DNA of 13,572 nucleotides from Chloromonas sp. AAM2 (Eukaryota; Chlorophyta; Chlorophyceae; Chlamydomonadales; Chlamydomonadaceae): assembly GCA_004335635.1 (NCBI GenBank), contig QAXH01001279.1, forward strand, positions 1 to 13,572, written 5' to 3'. Made by a program: the position numbers and the translations under genes. The notes beneath the pieces were generated by a model. The model was not told the DNA's origin. It searched no databases and saw only the letters and a program-made list of their open reading frames with translations. Positions 8,132 to 13,572 of the stretch are shown here, piece by piece; the stretch's first letter is position 1, and the number at the start of each line of letters is the position of its first letter.

Positions 8132-8627
8132 TTAGAAGGACAGATGAGGTAACCAGTGCTGCAACACCGCTGCAACCAGAACATACGTCAGCGATGACAA
8201 GCCCATCCAAACTCAATGTAATATGAAGTTCAAAGCACGTGTGCACGTGGTGGGAACATGGCGGGCGATCGCATGGCAGGGCCACGTGGCTCACCACCCT
8301 GCTAAGAGTGCAAGAGGGTCTCGCCTCTATCATCACCATCAATTCAAGCATCGTCACACGATTTTCAAGGACAGCATCGAACCAAATCGTGCTGGCACAA
8401 GTATTCAATTTCCCGTGCCTTGCCTTGGCACTTACCAAGTCATGGGGAGCATGAACCAAAATGGCCAGTCCAGACGTTCATAGACGTGTGTGGCCATGCA
8501 ACCTGTCATGCACAACAGTCGAAGCGACGCATTGCCACGTCAACTGTACCTGTAGGTGCCTGTCCTGTTGCTTGCAGGGCTGTCTTGCTCCGTGGATATA
8601 AAGAGTCTCAAAGCAAATGCACCATGC
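8132..8627. other. Intergenic, no gene recognised
   Basis: Open frames on both strands here overlap each other and end without splice-compatible partners. No repeat or RNA gene stands out in this stretch. Confidence 0.5.
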
Positions 8628-8730
8628 ATAGTATCATAGACAGTATCATAGTCATACACAGTAGCATGGAGTCATGCACAGTAGCATGGAGTCATGCACA
8701 GTAGCATGGAGTCATACACAGTAGCATGCA
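8628..8730. repeat. 20-bp minisatellite, four near-perfect units plus a degenerate leader
   Basis: Units at 8651-8670, 8671-8690, 8691-8710 and 8711-8730 have the form gtcatRcacagtagcatgga, with R being A, G, G, A. A related agtatcata pattern precedes them from 8628. There are no spacers, so this is not a CRISPR array. Confidence 0.95.
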
Positions 8731-9285
8731 GGAAGCCCTGAGATGTGAGACCGTGTTGTATCAACTCATGTCCAACTCATGTCAGGCTAATTTGCAATCC
8801 GAGAAGTCATGGGTTCGTTGAGGAATTGTCAGGAAAGGGGTGCTTGGACAGGAGTTTCTTCAGGTGCTGCACATCAGGCCCGTGTGCTGCCGCTCCTGGC
8901 CTGCTCGCGTCAATGGATCCATCCTGCTTTCAAACAGGCCAGCAAATACACGTCCGCAAGAACATTCTAGCAAGAGGGGCGGTGCCCTGCAATGACAAGG
9001 CCGGTGATAATGAACATATGCTTGTCTGTCAAATTTATAGCCTCAGAAAACGTCATCATGCTGTCTCATGCAGCCAGGCGCTCGACACAACATGGTTCTG
9101 AGAAAGACGTGACGGGAGTGCTCATAACCTTGAAGAACAGTGTGATGTGTGAACCATGGTCTAAATGGTCTGTAGACACGTGCACAGCCACACGATTTAG
9201 GCCATGCAAGCATGCCAACAGCATGCTGTGACGCCCCCAGGTGCAACGGCTGAGGTCTGCATGCCAGGTTGTGATCTCTTGGTGC
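8731..9285. other. Probable 3' flank / 3' UTR of the minus-strand hemoglobin gene
   Basis: This lies directly downstream of the minus-strand stop codon. Complementary 11-base arms, acgcccccagg (9230-9240) and cctgggggcgt (9292-9302), could form a stem across the stop region. I found no TGTAA on the minus strand (TTACA on the plus strand) in this stretch, so the polyadenylation site is not located. Confidence 0.4.
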
Positions 9286-12200
9286 TCAGTTCCTGGGGGC
9301 GTTGCTTGCACGGCCCGACTCGTAAGCGCTGCTGATCGTTTCACTGACTTCTTCCAGTGTGGCCAGCGACATCACATGGCTGCCAACCAAGCGATCAAAC
9401 GACGTGTGGCTCGTGAGGTCGAAGGAAGACGATGTTCGTGCGCTGCTCGCCCGCGGCATGTCCAAGACGTACAGACCGGCGCTGTGGCTGGTCTCCGCTC
9501 CAGCACCAGCGGCCAGATGGTTCTGGAGCGAGGCGGCGGTGGCCAGCTGGCTGAGGGATGTGGCGCTGTTGCGGGAGTCGTGTACAGAGCCCGGGCCGTC
9601 AGTGCTGAAGGAGAGGCGGGAGTTGCGGGACTGGCTCGTGATGGGAACGCCCTGCGCAGCAGAGGGTGCGGCACTCACAGGCAGTGACACATGAGGTGAA
9701 GCCAGACTTGAAGAACTTCTCAGCCACTAATTGACGGTGCACAGGCCAGAGGGACGCAATGGCATGCTTTAGCGCCTGCGGATCTCAAAACAAGGTGTGG
9801 CAAAGCAGACAGACCCGAGCAATTTTGCAATCCCCAAGTCCGAAATCACAACATTAACATGCTGCAGCACCTCACGAATAGCATGGCTGCCTGTGGCCTG
9901 TGACCCTTTCCTTTTTCCTTCTGGCGGACTCGATGCAGCAAACTCTAAGCTGCTATCAGCACCGTTGCCTCCAACGCCATGCTCGCAGCCACAGTCTACT
10001 CCACCATCCTGTCACCTATGCCCCTTGCCTTCCAGCCCTGCACCCTCGTACCTGGCGCCTCACTCCCGCCTGCGGTTTGTGGTGCGAATGGCGCATTGGC
10101 CTTCCAAACATTAGCTCTTTCTGGAGCTCCTCATCACTATCCATAAACGATACACCGGACGAAGATCCGTCATCATCAGAGCTGTCCTCCGCACCGGCAG
10201 CCATTCGCACCGTTGCGTGTGTGGCCGCAGACAGCGTTGGAAATGGAACGCTGGAGGAAGGGCCAGGCAACGGTGCTGCGGCGGTCGAATTCCGTAGCCA
10301 GTTTCCCACCAATGAATCGCGATCCTTCTCATCCTCCTCCGCACCATCAATTGCAGACATGAGTAGCTGCTGTGGCTGCTGCTCCTGCTGCTGCTGCTGC
10401 TGGTGGCTGCTGGTAGGTGCAGCTGTGGCTGGCCCAGAGGCGGGAGCGCCAGCAGGGGCCAGCCGGTACGGCAGCGGGGCGCTTGCAGCATGGAGGCCGC
10501 TGCAGCCGATTGCTGGGTCCCCGAGTTCTGAAAGGGAGGTGGAGATGGCAGTGGGGGTGGGAGGGATAGAGGGGCCGAGGGAGGCGGAGCCGGGGACTGA
10601 TGCGGGCGTGGCGGGCAGCACTCCAATGCCGCGCAGCACCTCCTTCAACATGGCCCGCCGGAGCTTCTTGGCTTCCAAGGCTGCCTGCGAGACAACAACA
10701 CTTCTTCCTACATTTCATTCGACCCTGAGTTGTGCCAACAATACAACATTAGTTTTTCAGGAAGCTGGTGAGGGACTGCAGCTGGCCCGGGCTGGTGTAA
10801 GCTCGTTCCCATGTGGCTGGCGTGGCAGGGACGCACGTGTGCATCACATGTCGTCGTCATGCATAACTTCATAAGCAGGTACCAGCAATTCCTGCTCCGT
10901 TTCATTCGACCCCAGAGTTGTGCCAACACACGAACAGGCGTCTCTCAGGAAGGCTCGCAGAGTAAGGGACGGCGTGTGCATGGGACAGCGTCGATGCGGA
11001 TGTGTATGTTCTGGCTAACCGACTGATGGCCATGCCCGGTGGGATCCAATGAGGGATGCAAATGGGTTGACGCCAAGCTGCAGCCAGCGCCTCCTTTGGA
11101 CTGATTTGTGCAACAGCCACTCATTGGGCGTCATCCACCGAATCCTAGAGCACGGCCTTACATCTGCGGAAGTCAGCAAAACACCACTGTGCCTGACCTG
11201 CTTGGCGGCCTCCTCAGGCATCATCTGCTCCGGCACAGGAGTTGCGGTGTCTCTGGGCGCCACGGCCGCCAACAGGGCTGCCTCTTGTAAGGACAGGTCG
11301 AGGGACGCGGTGGACAGACCCGAGGTGCTCGCCCGCGCCCCGCCCGCGCCCCCGTCCCCGCCGGCGCCGCCCACACTGTTGTGCAGTGCAGCCTGTGAGT
11401 GAGTTCGTGAGTGAGTGAGTGAGTGAGTGAGCCTTGTGCCTTTTGAGACAAGTCTGACAGAAAATGGCTCAAGCACCCATGTAAAACATTATGATACTCG
11501 CATCGCAAAGGGCTGGTGCTAAGTCCGAACCTGTGTGTGCCCATCTGTGGAGTCGTTGCAGGGCCGGAAGCCGGGCTCCGAGGCGTAGTGCGCCAGGCGG
11601 AGGTGGTGTTGGGAGGTGGTGGCACCGCGCGTGGATTGAAAGGCGGCCGCTTGGCTGCGGCCCAGCACTTGAGGCGCAAACACCTCAGCCCTGTGCACAA
11701 CAAACAGGGCAATCGATTCAATTCTGAATATCCAAAGAAGCTGCTGTCTTGACGGAAGTTTACCAGGAAATGGTGCAAGGTAGGTTCAAATGTTTGGTTT
11801 AGGATGGGCAGCGACGGAGGGCAGGCAGACAGCACACCACCCACTCTGCATTGCCTTGTATTGCGCCCCTGCACAGCCAAACCGGGGTCAGCAGCAGACG
11901 TTCATGAGCCGACCCTAACCTGACAAGGGGTCAGTGTTGGAAAATGCTGAGAACCTAACACTGTGGTGCCCTTTCAAACCGTGACTCGCAAAATGCTGAC
12001 TGGATCAAACTCTGTCGCTAACCCCCTAACGTGCTGTGACCCCAACCCCACAGCCTAAACCCCACCGACTCACAAAGTGCTGACTCGGATCTTCCCGCTG
12101 GCTGGCAGCGGGCTGCTGGCGCTTGGCCTCTCCCTCAGCCCTTCCCCCTCCCCGTCCGCCCCGGCAGTTGAAGGCGGGCGGGACGGCGCGGCCGAGGCGG

Positions 12201-12721
12201 CGGCTGGTGTGCTAGCGGAGGTGGTGAGGTCGGCTTGGAGTGTCATAAGGCTTGACTGCAGCGGGGCGTTGGTGTTGCGGGCTATGGCCTCCGCCTCCGC
12301 AAACACAGTCTACATGGCAAGTGGAGCACAGCAACACAGTCTGTTCAAGTGGAGCACTAGGCTCACACAGTCAGTGCACATTTGGAGCGCACATGTGGCA
12401 TGCGATGGCATGCATGATGCAAAAGCCGACATACCCTGTTGCTATGGCAGACGCTGGGCATTTCTAGGCGCTCAACATCATCGCCCGTTATTAACCGCCA
12501 TAAACTGTAAACACGGTCAGCGAACTTATTGCCACCGAACTGTCATATGCACCCAGGCAATGGATAGCACAACAATTTCCGTTTCTGCCTGCATACGTTT
12601 CTTTCCGTTTCTTTCCCTACCTGCGGATCAAATAGCGGCCTGGTGGTGAGCACCACCCCAGCCGCCTCGGCTATGAGGTCGCCCGACACTCCCAGCTCAG
12701 TCAGCGTGGCCACAAAGTGCC
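9286..12721 (-). CDS. 2/2 (truncated) hemoglobin with a very long C-terminal extension, 5' end outside the window
   Basis: Truncated hemoglobins bind heme and ligands such as O2 or NO. Six exons inferred in order: 12721-12621, 12309-12074, 11690-11531, 11392-11198, 10684-10052, 9651-9286 (TGA). All five internal junctions keep phase, giving 562 visible residues. Visible residues 1-33 match the end of the globin fold: HFVATLTELGV, then DLIAEAAGVV, then TR and PQ, in the order remembered for algal 2/2 hemoglobins such as the Chlamydomonas eugametos chloroplast protein. The exon enters in phase 1, so a split codon ending GG (probably Arg or Gly) precedes His. Heme-ligand residues would lie in missing upstream exons. 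The rest looks largely disordered: an Ala/Ser/Pro segment (about 60-90), a Gly-rich stretch (about 172-185), an amphipathic basic helix (about 226-250), a Gln run (about 325-336), acidic patches (EEDEKDRD; SSDDDGSSSG) and a Ser-rich tail. The family usually has 120-200 residues. The weakest site is the donor after 11531 (CAG|GTTCGG). The last exon may not be terminal, as no polyadenylation motif was seen. Confidence 0.72.
10366..10414. repeat. CTG/CAG-rich coding repeat (Gln tract)
   Basis: CTG and TGC triplets on the plus strand encode six Gln, Glu, then QQPQQ on the minus strand inside the large fifth visible exon. The run is in frame with the gene, so length changes by whole units would vary the Gln tract without a frameshift. 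Confidence 0.85.
10685..11197 (-). other. Intron of the hemoglobin gene with an internal direct repeat
   Basis: A 513-nt intron with donor GTCAGG (minus strand) and acceptor TCGCAG. It carries two diverged copies of about 55 bases, at 10713-10767 and 10899-10955, beginning tttcattcgaccc and running through gttgtgccaacaa to tcaggaag. No exon fits between them. Confidence 0.75.
11395..11431 (-). repeat. (GTGA)n microsatellite serving as a pyrimidine tract
   Basis: On the gene's strand this reads ctca repeats that run straight into the acceptor CACAG before the exon starting at 11392. The simple repeat thus occupies the position of the polypyrimidine tract of that intron. Confidence 0.85.
11691..12073 (-). 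other. Intron of the hemoglobin gene with copies of the donor region
   Basis: A 383-nt intron with donor GTGAGT. The segment at 12066-12090, which spans the real exon end and donor, recurs at 11981-12005 (about 21 of 24 aligned bases) and more weakly near 11935-11955. Several ccctaac-like words (11915-12055) are scattered among them. In the first copy the donor dinucleotide has become GC (GCGAGT). Confidence 0.75.
12310..12620 (-). other. Intron of the hemoglobin gene with copies of the acceptor region
   Basis: A 311-nt intron with donor GTAGGG and acceptor ATGTAG. The plus-strand segment 12301-12329, spanning the acceptor and exon start, recurs at 12332-12357 and, more diverged, at 12362-12392. 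A 10-base tandem (cgtttctttc, twice) sits right next to the donor at about 12596-12616. Confidence 0.75.
12621..12721 (-). other. Hemoglobin G/H-helix exon
   Basis: A 101-nt exon between acceptor TGCCTGCAG and donor CAG|GTAGGG. It is the only exon in the window with a recognisable conserved domain and is the basis for the gene's name. It carries T-L-T-E-L-G-V followed by L-I-A-E-A and V-V-L-T-T-R, a spacing typical of the last helix of 2/2 hemoglobins. Confidence 0.78.
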
Positions 12722-13290
12722 CTGCAGGCACATCAATTAGAGAGATAGATATATGTGACGTGTGAATGCTTATTCCTGGCCTCTGGTACAGTGCTGTGCT
12801 TGCCAGCTGCTGGGACGGCGTGAAACACCAGCTTCACATGCCGGCCAAGCATTTGCCAGGAAAACAACCAGGGTTGTCAGTAAGGATTTTGAGCCTGCAG
12901 AAATGGCTGGCTGGCCGCCCGCTGAATGGGTGCAAAAGTGGCTTCAAGTGCAGCAGAAGAAAAGTGCAGAATAGCATGAAAAATCGCCTCCTGCAGCGAA
13001 CTTGGGTCGGAAATGCTGCAATTCCGACACAATCAAAACGCTAATTACCACCCTGCCTTCAACTCATGCCGCCATTGCAACGTGAGACTCAACCTCCCAT
13101 TGCCAAGAAATCTCTCCTCTCCTTGCGAAGAGAAAATTGTGCCCACACGTGACACTCAACCCTCACATCCACCGTCAGCCTGAACCCCGCTCCTGCCCCA
13201 TCCCTGCCAGGACATGGTACGAAGCATGACCCTCTCCAAGGGGCAAAACTGCCAATGGAGTTGCCAGGACAACAACACTGTCCTTCCCCA
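12722..13290 (-). other. Probable upstream intron of the hemoglobin gene
   Basis: No exon encoding the earlier globin helices (B10 Tyr, E-helix, the F8 His region) could be found on the minus strand here, so this is read as part of a long intron whose 5' exon is off the right edge. It includes a short (GA/TA)n stretch at 12739-12753. Open frames exist but do not carry globin motifs. Confidence 0.5.
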
Positions 13291-13495
13291 GTGTTCTTGA
13301 TAAGCGGCGGTTCCGCCATTTTCCGGCGGCCGCCCGATTTCGGCAGCTCGCCGCCGGGCGGAATTGGCCCGGAAGCGGGCCCGGCCGCCATGTTGTCCGC
13401 CATTGGGTCCATTTGTCCCGCCAGTTGGCCGCCGTTTTTGCAACTGGCAACCGCCAACCCCCCGCCAGGCCGAAGGCCCGGCCCGCCATCCTGTC
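13291..13495. repeat. CpG-rich stretch with repeated CCGCCAT motifs
   Basis: The words gccatttt, gccgccatgttgtccgcc, ccattgggtcc and tttgtcccgcc give recurring CCGCCA units (ATGGCGG on the minus strand). Nested small palindromes include a hairpin at 13366-13381 (ggcccg, loop gaag, cgggcc), a CCGGCGG/CCGCCGG pair (13323-13329 and 13351-13357) and GCGGCCGC at about 13327. Three minus-strand frames are open at once, which is a composition effect. It differs sharply from its A/T-richer flanks and may be a repeat element end or a promoter-like island. Confidence 0.55.
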
Positions 13496-13572
13496 TTGCT
13501 GTCAACGGCCTTTCTTACAATGGCTGCTACAAGTGCAACGCTCGACACAATTGTAATTCTAGACGACAGCCC

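Noticed and set aside
8628..8730. CRISPR-like regular repeat
   Set aside because: The 20-bp units abut with no spacers and the setting is eukaryotic; it is a minisatellite.
9900..10874. Longest open frame in the window, 324 codons on the plus strand
   Set aside because: It is antisense to the large minus-strand exon 10052-10684. The minus strand has correct splice sites and phase on both sides, and the plus frame's Cys/Trp-rich runs are the complement of the Gln tract.
11221..11880. Open frame of 219 codons on the minus strand
   Set aside because: It overlaps two hemoglobin exons in another frame and reads through the (GTGA)n repeat as THSLTHS. The alternative frame is supported by splice sites.
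11915..12055. CCCTAAC-like words suggesting telomeric sequence
   Set aside because: The words are few, irregularly spaced and inside an intron, so they are not a telomeric array.
12882..12992. Minus-strand open stretch reading EAIFHAILHF, faintly like a globin A helix
   Set aside because: It follows a CTGCAG acceptor but lacks the B10 Tyr and later motifs, ends in a stop and does not join the 12721 exon with the missing helices.
13089..13548. Three overlapping minus-strand open frames of 104-138 codons
   Set aside because: All three are open at once because the CpG-rich repeat lacks stop codons. None shows family motifs or clear splice boundaries.

Overview
This window looks like nuclear DNA of a green alga, most likely a chlorophycean of the volvocalean type. 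The evidence is two intron-dense genes with short exons and GT-AG introns of about 250-600 bases, a TGTAA polyadenylation motif 21 bases after one stop codon, many micro- and minisatellites, and protein families typical of such algae (a mitochondrial bL25 ribosomal protein and a 2/2 truncated hemoglobin). Nothing looks bacterial, organellar or viral. The listed open frames are mostly shadows: both real genes had to be rebuilt exon by exon from splice sites and reading phase.

Layout. 1-920: a (TGA)n microsatellite, a 100-codon open-frame remnant that may come from a mobile element, a 20-bp inverted repeat around a (CA)n tract, and the 5' flank of the first gene. 921-5443 (+): nine-exon gene for a mitochondrial large-subunit ribosomal protein of the bL25/CTC family. 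It encodes 301 residues with a targeting presequence, and one exon appears to be only 23 nt. 5444-9285: about 3.8 kb between the two convergent genes, with no gene I can support. It holds a copied piece of the bL25m first exon, a pyrimidine-rich tract, and 36-bp and 20-bp tandem repeats. 9286-12721 (-): the 3' part of a second gene, six exons and 562 visible residues. Its first visible exon matches the last helices of a 2/2 hemoglobin; the rest is a long Ala/Ser/Pro/Gly/Gln-rich extension. 12722-13572: probably its next intron upstream, including a CpG-rich stretch of repeated CCGCCAT motifs. The heme-binding exons should lie beyond the right edge.

The two genes show no obvious functional link; they are convergent neighbours. 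The most unusual pattern is that short pieces spanning exon boundaries have been copied into the adjoining introns at least four times (3079, 4280, 12332 and 11981), each time creating a decoy or near-decoy splice site, and a 29-bp piece of exon 1 has been copied 4.7 kb downstream. The second notable point is the hemoglobin with an extension of more than 500 residues.
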